Below, piece by piece: positions 1 to 5,854 of a stretch of DNA of 16,217 nucleotides. A program made the translations under genes and the position numbers. The DNA comes from Elstera litoralis (GTDB taxonomy: Bacteria > Pseudomonadota > Alphaproteobacteria > Elsterales > Elsteraceae): NCBI RefSeq assembly GCF_000963705.1, contig NZ_LAJY01000096.1:1-16217 (forward strand). The letters are read 5' to 3'. Under the pieces are notes generated by a model. That model saw only the letters and a program-made list of their open reading frames with translations, was not told the origin of the DNA and did not search any database. How positions within the stretch are numbered: the first letter of the stretch is position 1; every line of letters starts with the position of its first letter.

Positions 1-2
1 TG

Positions 3-500
3 ACCGTCGCCGATAGCGGGCGGGGATGCAGCAGGCTTCGTTAACGCCTGCTGGGCGGGCAGGCCTCGGGGGCGAACCCCGCCTTACCGGAACGGGAGAT
101 CGACGGGCTCGGGCTCGGCCTGGGGCTGGTGCGGCGGATTGCTGATAGTCTGGGGATCGCCCTGCGCGTCCATCTCGGCCCGGCGGGCGGCACGCGCATC
201 GAAAGCCTGTGGCCCGCCGCGCGCCCGCTGGCGCTGCCGGTGGAAAGCGTCGGCCTCGCCCTGAAACCCGGAATCGCCCGCAGCCTGCTCGCCGAAACCC
301 TGGCCCAAAGCGACGCGGCGGTGCTGGTGGCCGACAGCGGGCGCGCGTTGCGCCAGCAGATGCGCGGCTTGGGCATTCGCAGGCTCGACGCGGTGATTCT
401 CGATGAGCCGGAACAAGCGCGCCATGTTCGGCAATCGGCCATCATCCTGTTCCGGCCCAATCTTTGCGAGATTTTGACGGAGCTGCGTCAGCGCCCCTGA
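3..500 (+). pseudogene. Histidine kinase, 3' part, with an in-frame stop and a receiver-like tail
   Basis: This is the end of a sensor kinase whose start lies outside the window. Positions 3-26 read T-V-A-D-S-G-R-G, a G1 box of the HATPase_c (ATP-binding) fold. In the same frame, positions 105-150 read a glycine-rich G2 box, GLGLGLGLVRRIADSLG. Between them TAA at 42-44 interrupts the frame, so the domain is broken as written; the nearest start after it is GTG at 129. The stop sits in the loop of a perfect hairpin (AGCAGGC at 30-36, GCCTGCT at 46-52). After the ATPase domain the last ~85 residues look like a degenerate receiver domain (VLVADSG, then DAVILDE, then ILFRPN in the place of the conserved Lys-Pro). 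It converges with the NarL-type regulator and overlaps its end by 13 bp, so the two may be partners. A nonsense mutation, two compensating indels or a sequence error are all possible. Confidence 0.62.
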
Positions 501-1099
501 CGGCTAAGGTAGGCGGCTTTCTGGCGGCTATCGGTGCCCAGCGCTTTCAGCAGATTATGGACGTGGATTTTCACCGTGGCTTCGGCGATGCCGAGAGACC
601 GGGCGATTTCCTTATTGCTGCGGCCCTGTTCGATCAGGCCGAGAACCTCGTGCTGGCGCGGGCTGAGCGGCCCCGGTTGCGGCGCGGGTGGCACCATCGC
701 ACTGCGGCGCTGCTCGTACCAGCCGGGCACGACGCTGCCGCCCGCCAGCACGAGGCGCAGGGCTTGCAGCATCACCGCTTCATCTTCGGTTTTATGAACA
801 TAGCCGCGCGCGCCAAGGCGCAGCGCCTCGCTGACCGCTTCCGCCGTTTCCAGCATCGAAATCACTAGGATCGGTAGCGTTGGTGCCGCCGCGCGGAGGC
901 TTGTGACCGGATGAACGCTGCGCGCGTCGGGCAGGCTCAGGTCGAGCAGGACCAGATCGGGCAGCGCCTCGCCCAGGCAGCGCAGCCCCTCGCCCAGGGT
1001 GCCGACGGCGCGGATACTGGCTTCCGGTTGCCAGAACTGCACAATCCGGGCAAGCCCGGCGCGAAAGAGGGTGTGATCGTCAATCAAAAGCAGCCGCAT
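488..1099 (-). CDS. LuxR/NarL-family response regulator
   Basis: A two-component DNA-binding response regulator of 203 aa, the usual length for the NarL/FixJ type. The N-terminal receiver domain (about 1-120) has the acidic pair D7-D8, phosphoacceptor D53 in LVLLDLSLPD, S81 in VISM and K103 in VHKTED, so every catalytic position is present. A Pro-rich linker leads to a LuxR-type HTH (about 142-200) with LSPRQHEVLGLIEQGRSNKEIA and the recognition helix around EATVKIHV. It should activate or repress genes after phosphorylation, most plausibly by the convergent histidine kinase at 3-500, whose end it overlaps. Only 48 bp separate its start from the end of the paiB-like gene upstream on the same strand, and that gap holds a 16-bp palindrome. 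The Shine-Dalgarno is weak (AAGG about 14 nt before ATG). Its target genes are not evident. Confidence 0.93.
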   Translation of the reverse strand: MRLLLIDDHTLFRAGLARIVQFWQPEASIRAVGTLGEGLRCLGEALPDLVLLDLSLPDARSVHPVTSLRAAAPTLPILVISMLETAEAVSEALRLGARGYVHKTEDEAVMLQALRLVLAGGSVVPGWYEQRRSAMVPPAPQPGPLSPRQHEVLGLIEQGRSNKEIARSLGIAEATVKIHVHNLLKALGTDSRQKAAYLSRQGR

Positions 1100-1134
1100 T
1101 CGGGGAAATTAACCTTTTCCGCGTGCAGGGCCTA

Positions 1135-1150
1135 TAGATCATATGATCTA
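1135..1150. promoter_or_regulatory. 16-bp perfect palindrome before the response-regulator gene
   Basis: TAGATCATATGATCTA is fully self-complementary. It spans the stop codon of the paiB-like gene and lies 36 bp upstream of the response-regulator start. It could be an operator for either the regulator or read-through from azlCD-paiB. It has no T-tract, so it is not a typical terminator. Function is inferred only from symmetry and position. Confidence 0.4.
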
Positions 1151-1783
1151 GAGCATTTTAGCCATCGCGTCGGCGACGGCCTCGGCCTGCGGCATTCCCT
1201 CGCCGCGCAGGCCCGCAATCACCCCGGCGATATCCTCGGGTGGGCGGTTTTGCGAGAGTTTGATTTTGCCGACAATCGCTGCAATCGGCAGCTTGAAGGC
1301 GGTGATGCCCTTCAGCATGGCGGCGATATAGGCCTCCGGCGCGTCCGTGAGCGACCAGGGCTCGGCCCGATGCGCTTCGAATTTGGCGGTGAGTTGGCTG
1401 AGGAGCGCGCGCATCGCGTCGGGCTCGGTAATCGGTTCGGCCTGCCCGACGACATCGACCGCGCTATAGTTCCACGTCGGCACGGCTTTTCCGTGGGCCT
1501 GTTTGCTGGGATACCAGCCGGGGGAAATATAAGCGTCCGCCCCCTGAAACACGGCGCGCGAGGGGGATTTGAAAATCTGCTCCCCGTGCGGATTGGCCTT
1601 GGCGAAATGGCCGTAGAGCGTGCCGTTTTCGCCCTCCGCCGCCGCGACAATCAGCGGCAGCGGCGTCGCCAGAGGCGCCCCGCCCGCCCCGTCCGCCGTT
1701 ATCAACAGGGCAAACGGATGCGCGTCGATAAAGGCGTGCAGGGGCGTAAGCTCGGTTTCGGCGAAGGCGGGTGGGACATACAT
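1148..1783 (-). CDS. PaiB-like FMN-binding split-barrel protein
   Basis: A 211-aa protein of the PaiB/FMN-binding negative transcriptional regulator family, close to the usual length of about 205-215 aa. Family signatures seen are the start MYVPPAF, the segment HPFALLITADGAG (about 22-34), LPLIV, the HFAKANPH block, and the core AYISPGWYPSK followed by VPTWNYSAVDVVG (about 100-135), which belongs to the flavin-binding split barrel. In Bacillus, PaiB is linked to repression of protease and sporulation genes; in proteobacteria its role is mostly unknown and it may simply bind FMN. It starts 15 bp after the azlD stop on the same strand, so it is probably co-transcribed with the azlCD exporter. 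Whether it regulates that exporter cannot be read from the sequence. Confidence 0.9.
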   Translation of the reverse strand: MYVPPAFAETELTPLHAFIDAHPFALLITADGAGGAPLATPLPLIVAAAEGENGTLYGHFAKANPHGEQIFKSPSRAVFQGADAYISPGWYPSKQAHGKAVPTWNYSAVDVVGQAEPITEPDAMRALLSQLTAKFEAHRAEPWSLTDAPEAYIAAMLKGITAFKLPIAAIVGKIKLSQNRPPEDIAGVIAGLRGEGMPQAEAVADAMAKML

Positions 1784-1798
1784 GATCGTATCCTCGGG

Positions 1799-2131
1799 CT
1801 ATAAGCCCAAGAGTTTAAGACTAACCGTCGCCGCCACGGCAAGCCCTAAGGCGACCGCCAATTGCCCCGTCAATCGCATGCCGAGATAGGCCGCCGCCGC
1901 CCCGGCCCATTCGGGCGGGCCGCCCTTCAGCAAGGCGGGCACCACCAGGGCGGCGAACATCGCCCCCGGCAGATGGTGCAGAAAGGCATCGAGAAACGGG
2001 GTCGGGCGCAGAAAACGCACCATCAGAATGCCGCCCGCGCGCACGGCGAAACTGGCGGCTCCCATCGCGAGAAAAGCGATGAGCGTGGCGCTATCGACGC
2101 GAAGCATGTCGGCCAAGGTCGGGAAATTCAT
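1799..2131 (-). CDS. azlD: AzlD-family branched-chain amino acid transport subunit
   Basis: A 110-aa hydrophobic protein with the AzlD pattern: an N-terminal helix (ATLIAFLAMGAASFAVRAGG), the conserved region LRPTPFLDAFLHHLPGAMFAALVVPALL, and two further Gly/Ala-rich helices, giving about four membrane segments. AzlC and AzlD together form a small inner-membrane exporter; homologous pairs export branched-chain amino acids (BrnFE). The start MNFPTLADML is chosen because its ATG overlaps the azlC stop as ATGA (2128-2131), the usual sign of translational coupling. A longer reading upstream in the same frame runs inside azlC and has no family similarity. Confidence 0.92.
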   Translation of the reverse strand: MNFPTLADMLRVDSATLIAFLAMGAASFAVRAGGILMVRFLRPTPFLDAFLHHLPGAMFAALVVPALLKGGPPEWAGAAAAYLGMRLTGQLAVALGLAVAATVSLKLLGL

Positions 2132-2841
2132 GCCACCGCTCCCTTGGCGGCCTTGAGGGAATCCCGAACCGCGCCCGCAAGCGCCCCGATCAGCCCGCCA
2201 ATGAGAATATACCAAGCGCCCGGTAGCGTGAGGCTGGCGATCCCGGCGGCGATGGCGGCGGCACTCCACGGGATGAGATCGGCGGGGCTGCGGTAAAGCC
2301 CGTAGAGCAGGGAGGTGAAAACGGCAGTGCCGACGATCCCGAGGCCCAAGGCCTGCGGATCGGGCACGAGGCCGCCGGCGAACCAGCCAATGCCGCCGCT
2401 CACTGCCCAGAAGCTATAGAGGCACATCGCCGAGCCCATGAAATAGCTGGCGCGCACGCAGGCCGCGTTCGGCCCGCGCAGGGCTTGGATCGTCAGCGCC
2501 CAATTTTCATCGGCATTGAAGGCGGACGCGATCAGGGCGCGCGGCAGCCCGAGCGGCAGCAGCAAATCTTTGAGGGCGGCGGTTTGCAGCAGATAGCGCA
2601 GATTGAGGATCAGCACGGCCAGCGCCAACATGGCGACGGCGGGCGGCTGGGTCCAAAGTTCCAAAGCGAGCAATTGGCTGGAGCCGGCAAAAACGATCAG
2701 GCTCATCAGCACGGTTTCGGCCACGCTCAGGCCCTTACCGGCGGCGAGCAGCCCATAGACGAGCCCGAAAATGACGACGCTGAACGCGAGCGGCAAACAG
2801 GCGAGAAACCCCGCCCGAAAGCCAAGACTTAACGAAGACAC
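2128..2841 (-). CDS. azlC: AzlC-family branched-chain amino acid exporter, large subunit
   Basis: A 237-aa polytopic inner-membrane protein. The N-terminal region FRAGFLACLPLAFSVVIFGLVYGLLA and the FAGSSQLLALELW segment (about 50-63) are diagnostic for AzlC; so is the ILNLRYLLQTAAL stretch. About five to six hydrophobic segments are visible. With AzlD it forms an amino-acid efflux pair (BrnFE/AzlCD type). The start codon is GTG at 2839-2841, preceded by a purine-rich AGGGGG about 8 nt upstream. It is the first gene of the azlC-azlD-paiB run. The 105-bp gap upstream contains a 7-bp inverted repeat, and no Lrp-type regulator gene is adjacent in the window. Confidence 0.93.
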   Translation of the reverse strand: MSSLSLGFRAGFLACLPLAFSVVIFGLVYGLLAAGKGLSVAETVLMSLIVFAGSSQLLALELWTQPPAVAMLALAVLILNLRYLLQTAALKDLLLPLGLPRALIASAFNADENWALTIQALRGPNAACVRASYFMGSAMCLYSFWAVSGGIGWFAGGLVPDPQALGLGIVGTAVFTSLLYGLYRSPADLIPWSAAAIAAGIASLTLPGAWYILIGGLIGALAGAVRDSLKAAKGAVA

Positions 2842-2863
2842 CCGACACCCCCTAACCCGTCAG

Positions 2864-2882
2864 GCCGATCGACCGGATCGGC
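2864..2882. repeat. Inverted repeat between azlC and the DUF1150 gene
   Basis: GCCGATC and GATCGGC, arms of 7 bp, flank a 5-nt spacer. It lies after the DUF1150 stop and before the azlC start on the same strand. It could act as a terminator hairpin for the hsp20-DUF1150 transcript or as an operator for azlCD. No T-run follows on the minus strand, so intrinsic termination is doubtful. Confidence 0.35.
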
Positions 2883-2946
2883 ACGAAACGCGAGGTTAGA
2901 GGCGTGAGGCGGGGTGGGTCTTGAACGAAATTGCGCAGCCGGGCGC

Positions 2947-3162
2947 TCAGTGCGCGTCGAGCGGCTCTAGATCATTCTGTTTGATTGCGGCCAAGGCGAG
3001 GTCGCGGCTGGTCGCCACCGCCATCGCCGTGCCGTCGGCCCCGAAGATGCCATAGGCCGGTTGGCCTTCATGAATGACGGGCTTCACATAGGCGACACCG
3101 CCGGAACCGAGCGCGGCGAAATCGCTGGGGGTGAAACTGGTGGGGCGTTGTACGAACAACAT
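2947..3162 (-). CDS. DUF1150 family protein
   Basis: A 71-aa soluble protein typical of DUF1150, a family largely confined to Alphaproteobacteria and often encoded just after an hsp20 gene, as here. Recognisable features are DFAALGSGGVAYVKPV near the middle, the YGIFGADGTAMAVA block, and the C-terminal ALAAIKQNDLEPL. Its function is unknown; the recurring link with small heat-shock proteins suggests a stress role, but that is inference. ATG at 3160-3162 has AAAGGA about 8 nt upstream. It follows hsp20 on the same strand after a 167-bp gap that contains an 8-bp inverted repeat, so it may have its own promoter or be differentially processed. Confidence 0.88.
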   Translation of the reverse strand: MLFVQRPTSFTPSDFAALGSGGVAYVKPVIHEGQPAYGIFGADGTAMAVATSRDLALAAIKQNDLEPLDAH

Positions 3163-3191
3163 AGCGTCGTCCTTTCTTCTCTGGGCTTCCG

Positions 3192-3219
3192 CCGAAACCT
3201 GCCTCTAGCCCGGTTTCGG
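3192..3219. repeat. Inverted repeat in the hsp20-DUF1150 gap
   Basis: CCGAAACC (3192-3199) and GGTTTCGG (3212-3219) are perfect 8-bp arms around a 12-nt loop, 30 bp upstream of the DUF1150 start. As RNA it could form a stable stem in the leader of DUF1150 or at the 3' end of the hsp20 message. No U-tract follows, so it is more likely a processing or regulatory hairpin than an intrinsic terminator. Confidence 0.4.
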
Positions 3220-3329
3220 GGAACGCGACACGAGTCCAGTATCACCGGCGCGGGGCAGTTTGTCCCAGGCGCAACTCTACTGTGACGGGGAAATTCTTAA
3301 GGAGAGGTTACTGACGGCGCGATAAAAGC

Positions 3330-3806
3330 CTATTCCGATATTCCGGCAGGCGCTTCCGGCGCGACATCCAGCGTGGGCGTTTTCGGTTTGGCTTTCGGCG
3401 GCGTCTTGATTTCGACCGTGCGCACGGTCACTTCGGGCAAGGGCCGGTGCAGATCGATATTCAGTAGGCCGTTATCGATTTCGGCGCCGATGACCTCGAT
3501 ACCCTCGACGAGCACGAAGGTGCGCTGAAACTGCCGCGCGGCAATGCCCCGGTGCAAAAAGACGCGATCCGAATCATCCTGCTGGCGGCCCCGGATGACG
3601 AGCTGGTTGTTTTCGATCTGAATCGACATATCTTCGCGGCGAAACCCGGCAACGGCCAAGGTAATGCGCAGCCGATCTTGGCCGGTTTGTTCGATATTAT
3701 AGGGCGGATAGCCCTCATTGGCCCCCTTGGCGATCCGGTCGAGCGTGCGCTCGACGTGTTCGAACCCCAAGAGAAACGGCGAGTTGAGCACCGAAACGCG
3801 GGTCAT
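3330..3806 (-). CDS. Small heat-shock protein, Hsp20/IbpA family
   Basis: A 158-aa ATP-independent holdase chaperone that binds unfolding proteins in the cytoplasm. The N-terminal arm (TRVSVLNSPFLLGFEHVERTL) is followed by an alpha-crystallin domain from about 35 to 130: NIEQTGQDRLRITLAVAGF, QLVIRGRQ, FLHRGIAARQFQRTF and the closing GLLNIDL, which corresponds to the conserved Gly-x-Leu motif. A Pro/Lys-rich tail completes it. The strong similarity of HRGIAARQFQRTF to IbpA-type (class A) proteins fits the rhizobial-type sHSPs. The leader upstream resembles a ROSE thermometer (see separate entry), which is how such genes are usually heat-controlled. DUF1150 follows downstream. Confidence 0.93.
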   Translation of the reverse strand: MTRVSVLNSPFLLGFEHVERTLDRIAKGANEGYPPYNIEQTGQDRLRITLAVAGFRREDMSIQIENNQLVIRGRQQDDSDRVFLHRGIAARQFQRTFVLVEGIEVIGAEIDNGLLNIDLHRPLPEVTVRTVEIKTPPKAKPKTPTLDVAPEAPAGISE

Positions 3807-3886
3807 GAAATCCCTTCTCCTTCAGATAAAGCGAGCGGGTGTTCGCCCCCCAACCCGGAACGGCATTGGACGGCAGTGGGTATTGC
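3807..3886 (-). promoter_or_regulatory. Candidate ROSE-type RNA thermometer in the hsp20 leader
   Basis: Reading the minus strand, TCGCT (3834-3830) lies eight nt before AGGA of the Shine-Dalgarno (3821-3818), about 11 nt upstream of the hsp20 ATG. ROSE elements mask the AGGA with a U(U/C)GCU strand, leaving one G bulged; this spacing and sequence fit that rule. A second possible stem upstream is CGGGT with ACCCG. Known ROSE elements control exactly this gene family in alphaproteobacteria. A possible RpoH-type promoter is CTTG (3920-3917) with CCATGT (3897-3892), but the match is poor. Folding was not computed. Confidence 0.5.
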
Positions 3887-3947
3887 TTTCTACATGGCAC
3901 TTGGGGCGTGGTTCATCAAGGGTGATGGTATCGCGCGGGCTGAGAGA

Positions 3948-3975
3948 TTGTAAAATATAACATATATGTTATATG
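3948..3975 (+). promoter_or_regulatory. Promoter with 20-bp perfect palindromic operator for the HTH gene
   Basis: ATATAACATATATGTTATAT (3955-3974) is a perfect 20-bp palindrome in an otherwise GC-rich sequence. It overlays a plausible sigma-70 promoter, TTGTAA at 3948-3953 and TATATG at 3970-3975 with a 16-bp spacer, about 60 bp upstream of the HTH gene. Antitoxin-type HTH proteins commonly bind such a palindrome in their own promoter and repress it. The protein-DNA pairing is inferred. Confidence 0.6.
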
Positions 3976-4035
3976 GATGTATGGTTTTCATCCTTCACTA
4001 CTATGGTTCCGAGGCCCGGCTGAAGGAGATTCGTC

Positions 4036-4347
4036 ATGGCGCTTAAGCCCGTCCCCGTCCCCCTGTCGCACGCGGCATTCGCGGCGGCTCTGCTGGCCGA
4101 TCCCGAGACGAGGGCCGAGTACGAGCGCCTGCAAGGGGAGGAAATGCCCCGGCTCGACGCCATTCTCTCGGCGCGGCGAGAGGCGGGGCTCACCCAGGCC
4201 GAGGTCGCCGAGCGCATGGGAACGAAAGCGCCGGCGGTGGCGCGTTTGGAACAAGCGCTGATTTCCGGGCGTCCCTCGCCGTCGCTGGCCACGCTCAACC
4301 GCTATGCCCGCGCGCTGGGCAAGCGGCTGGACGTTAGACTGATTTAG
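4036..4347 (+). CDS. XRE-family HTH protein, HigA-like orphan antitoxin
   Basis: A 103-aa protein with an XRE/Cro-type helix-turn-helix at about 44-80: LSARREAGLTQAEVAERMGTKAPAVARLEQ. The remaining parts match the small antitoxin/regulator form: an N-terminal DPETRAEYERL segment and a C-terminal LATLNRYARALGKRLDVRLI, which is typical of HigA-like antitoxins paired with RelE/HigB or Gp49-like toxins. No toxin gene is seen: the 75 bp upstream are promoter and leader, and the next gene downstream is on the other strand. Either the toxin was lost or this is a stand-alone regulator. AAGGAG at 4024-4029 precedes the ATG at a good distance. Its stop is only 2 bp from the stop of the convergent nth fossil. 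Confidence 0.85.
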   Translation: MALKPVPVPLSHAAFAAALLADPETRAEYERLQGEEMPRLDAILSARREAGLTQAEVAERMGTKAPAVARLEQALISGRPSPSLATLNRYARALGKRLDVRLI

Positions 4348-4349
4348 TC

Positions 4350-4411
4350 TCAGGCGCGCGTCTTCGCCCCATAGGTACAAAACTCGGTCACGGGGCAGCG
4401 GAAGCGCTCCG
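4350..4411 (-). pseudogene. Fossil copy of the nth 3' end
   Basis: Read on the minus strand, this stretch encodes ERFRCPVTEFCTYGAKTRA and a stop, which matches the C-terminus of the endonuclease III gene downstream (ECFRCPVTEFCTYGEKTLG). Over 54 bp (4358-4411) it is identical to 5131-5184 except at 4366 and 4406. The change at 4406 turns an iron-sulfur cluster cysteine into arginine, so the copy is non-functional. It marks the far edge of the toxin-antitoxin insertion. Confidence 0.85.
4358..4411. repeat. Left 54-bp direct repeat flanking the toxin-antitoxin module
   Basis: Matches 5131-5184 in the same orientation at 52 of 54 positions (offset 773 bp). Similarity stops abruptly on both sides. 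The two copies bracket the mazEF-like pair and nothing else. Confidence 0.9.
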
Positions 4412-4431
4412 CACCGCCAGTCCCCTATAGC

Positions 4432-4764
4432 CTAACCCGCACCCCCAAGACCGAGAAACCGCAGAAATGCGGCATCGATGGCCGCCATTGTGTCCGTGGC
4501 TAGCCTGCCAAAGACACTGCCGACTTTCGCGCGCGGCACCGTCATCGCCCGATCAATCATGACCTGGGATGGCTTGCGTAAGCCATTCTCGGCGTCGGGT
4601 TGAACGGAAATTCGAATGAGAGGCTCGGCGTGAATATCGCTGGTTAATTGTAAGACCGTGACGGAGGGAAGCGCGGCAAACGCATCGTCTTGAACCACCA
4701 GCGCCGGGCGCGGTTTACCATAATCGCCGTTGACGGAAATCGTTACCAAGTCGCCACGCTTCAT
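4432..4764 (-). CDS. MazF/PemK-family toxin (endoribonuclease)
   Basis: A 110-aa type II toxin of the MazF/PemK fold, which cleaves mRNA at short sequence motifs. The family start MKRGDLVTISVNGDYGKPRPALVVQ contains the G-x-P-R-P loop; conserved strands VTVLQLTSD, the LIRISVQPDAENGLRKPSQVMIDRAMTVPR block and VGSVFGRL follow. All expected parts are present, so the protein looks intact. The ATG overlaps the antitoxin stop as ATGA (4761-4764), the normal order antitoxin-then-toxin. The gene lies inside the duplicated nth ends, so it arrived as part of an insertion. Which RNA site it cuts cannot be predicted from sequence by eye. Confidence 0.92.
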   Translation of the reverse strand: MKRGDLVTISVNGDYGKPRPALVVQDDAFAALPSVTVLQLTSDIHAEPLIRISVQPDAENGLRKPSQVMIDRAMTVPRAKVGSVFGRLATDTMAAIDAAFLRFLGLGGAG

Positions 4765-5062
4765 GCTTTCCCCTCGTCAGAGAAGAGATCTGCATCAAAG
4801 AGCGCGTCCAATTCTCGGAGCGATTGCGCCTCGTCACTCCCCGGATCGCGGGAGCGTTCGGCGATGGCAAGCGACTGCCGCTGCGCTTCCGCCTCATAGG
4901 CCGGCGCTTCTGCCGCGCGACATATCCGCGCATAAATTCCCGCAGCACTTGGGCCGCAGGCTTATCCTCCGCCTCGGTGGCTTGCGTGAAGGCGGCCTTC
5001 AGCGCAGGGTCAATCCGAAAATTGAAGGTGTCCCCCTTGGGGTGCTGACTGGTCCGGGGCAT
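4761..5062 (-). pseudogene. MazE/CopG-like antitoxin of the MazF pair, frameshifted
   Basis: The antitoxin half of the module. From ATG at 5060-5062 the protein begins MPRTSQHPKG and contains a ribbon-helix-helix region, TFNFRIDPALKAAFTQATEA, then VLREFMRGYVARQ (to residue 51). At that point the frame changes: a G appears to be missing near 4909-4910 (CAGAAG instead of CAGGAAG). Restoring it gives EAPAYEAEAQRQSLAIAERS and onward to DALFDADLFSDEGKA and a stop, an acidic tail typical of toxin-binding regions, 100 aa in all. The restored stop overlaps the toxin ATG, strong support for the corrected frame. Without the correction the cell would hold an active toxin without its antidote, so a sequence error is likely. 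GGAG lies 7 nt before the start. Confidence 0.8.
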
Positions 5063-5081
5063 GGCGCACTCCTGCCAAGTT

Positions 5082-5108
5082 ATTTGCACATATAATGTAC
5101 GTGCAAAT
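5082..5108. promoter_or_regulatory. Palindromic operator/promoter of the mazEF-like module
   Basis: ATTTGCAC (5082-5089) and GTGCAAAT (5101-5108) are perfect 8-bp arms; three more pairs can form in the 11-bp centre. It lies 20 bp upstream of the antitoxin ATG. On the minus strand the outer part supplies a possible -35 (TTGCAC), and TACATT or ATAACT are possible -10 hexamers. Toxin-antitoxin pairs normally repress themselves through such a site. Confidence 0.6.
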
Positions 5109-5122
5109 CGAACAGTATTCAA

Positions 5123-5790
5123 CTACCCTAGCGTCTTCTCCCCATAGGTACAAAACTCGGTCACGGGGCAGCGGAAGCACTCCGGTTTGCGGGCTTTGCA
5201 GATGTAGCGCCCGTGCAAAATGAGCCAATGGTGCGCGTGCAGAAGCCAGTGTTTTGGGATGCGCTTGAGCAGCGCCTCTTCCACCGCCAGCGGGGTCGCA
5301 CCAGGGGCGAGGCCGGTGCGGTTGCCGAGGCGGAAGAGATGCGTGTCGACCGCCATCGTCGGTTGCCCGAAGAAGACGTTTAGCACCACATTGGCGGTCT
5401 TGCGGCCAACGCCGGGCAGGGCTTCCAAGGCTCCCGCGTGCCCGGAACCGCGCTGGCGTGATGGGCGATCAACTGCTGGCTGAGGGCGAATACATTCTTG
5501 GCCTTGGCGTTGAACAGGCCGATGGTTTTGATGTGGTCGCGAATGCCGTCTTCCCCCAGGGCCACCATCGCTTCCGGGGTATCGGCGGCGGCGAACAGGC
5601 CGCGCGTGGCCTTATTCACCGACACATCGGTCGCCTGGGCCGAGAGCACGACGGCGACCAGCAGGGTAAAGGCGCTCGAAAACTCCAGCTCGGTTTTCGG
5701 CTCCGGGTTGGCCGCCGACAGGGTGGCGAAAAACCCCTCGATGGCGGCTTTCGTCATTTTTTTTGAGGCTTTGTGTTCTGGGTCAGCCAT
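5123..5790 (-). pseudogene. nth: Endonuclease III (DNA glycosylase/AP lyase), frameshifted
   Basis: Base-excision repair enzyme that removes oxidised pyrimidines and cuts the abasic site. From ATG at 5788-5790 the protein starts MADPEHKASKKMTKAAIEGF, with the SAQATDVSVNKATRGLF block typical of Nth. Near 5430 the frame breaks: GAGCC should read GAGGCC, and adding one G joins it to LEALPGVGRKTANVVLN, the helix-hairpin-helix with the catalytic lysine, then AVDTHLFRLGNR with the catalytic aspartate, and the [4Fe-4S] pattern C-X6-C-X2-C-X5-C (CKARKPECFRCPVTEFC). The restored length of 222 aa is normal. All key residues survive, so this is either a very recent mutation or a sequence error. DUF2244 is divergent from its start; the toxin-antitoxin module sits at its 3' end. 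Confidence 0.9.
5131..5184. repeat. Right 54-bp direct repeat, inside the nth 3' end
   Basis: The partner of 4358-4411. This copy encodes the live C-terminus of endonuclease III with all cluster cysteines intact, so it is the functional end. Confidence 0.9.
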
Positions 5791-5854
5791 AGCATCCTCG
5801 GGCGGCAGCAGAGGCGTTGACTTTGACTGGGCGCGGCGCAAGATCAAGGCCATC

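Noticed and set aside
911..1804. A 297-codon plus-strand open reading frame across the paiB-like gene
   Set aside because: It is antisense to two clearly recognised genes, is rich in Arg, Gly and Gln and has no family features; a typical high-GC shadow frame.
2864..2882. Intrinsic terminator for the hsp20-DUF1150 transcript
   Set aside because: The 7-bp stem lacks a T-tract on either strand, so it is kept only as an inverted repeat.
3973..4023. A 16-codon reading (MDVWFSSFTTMVPRPG) just before the HTH gene, considered as toxin remnant or leader peptide
   Set aside because: Its ATG overlaps the likely -10 hexamer, so the main transcript would not contain the start; no ribosome site precedes it and it resembles no toxin.
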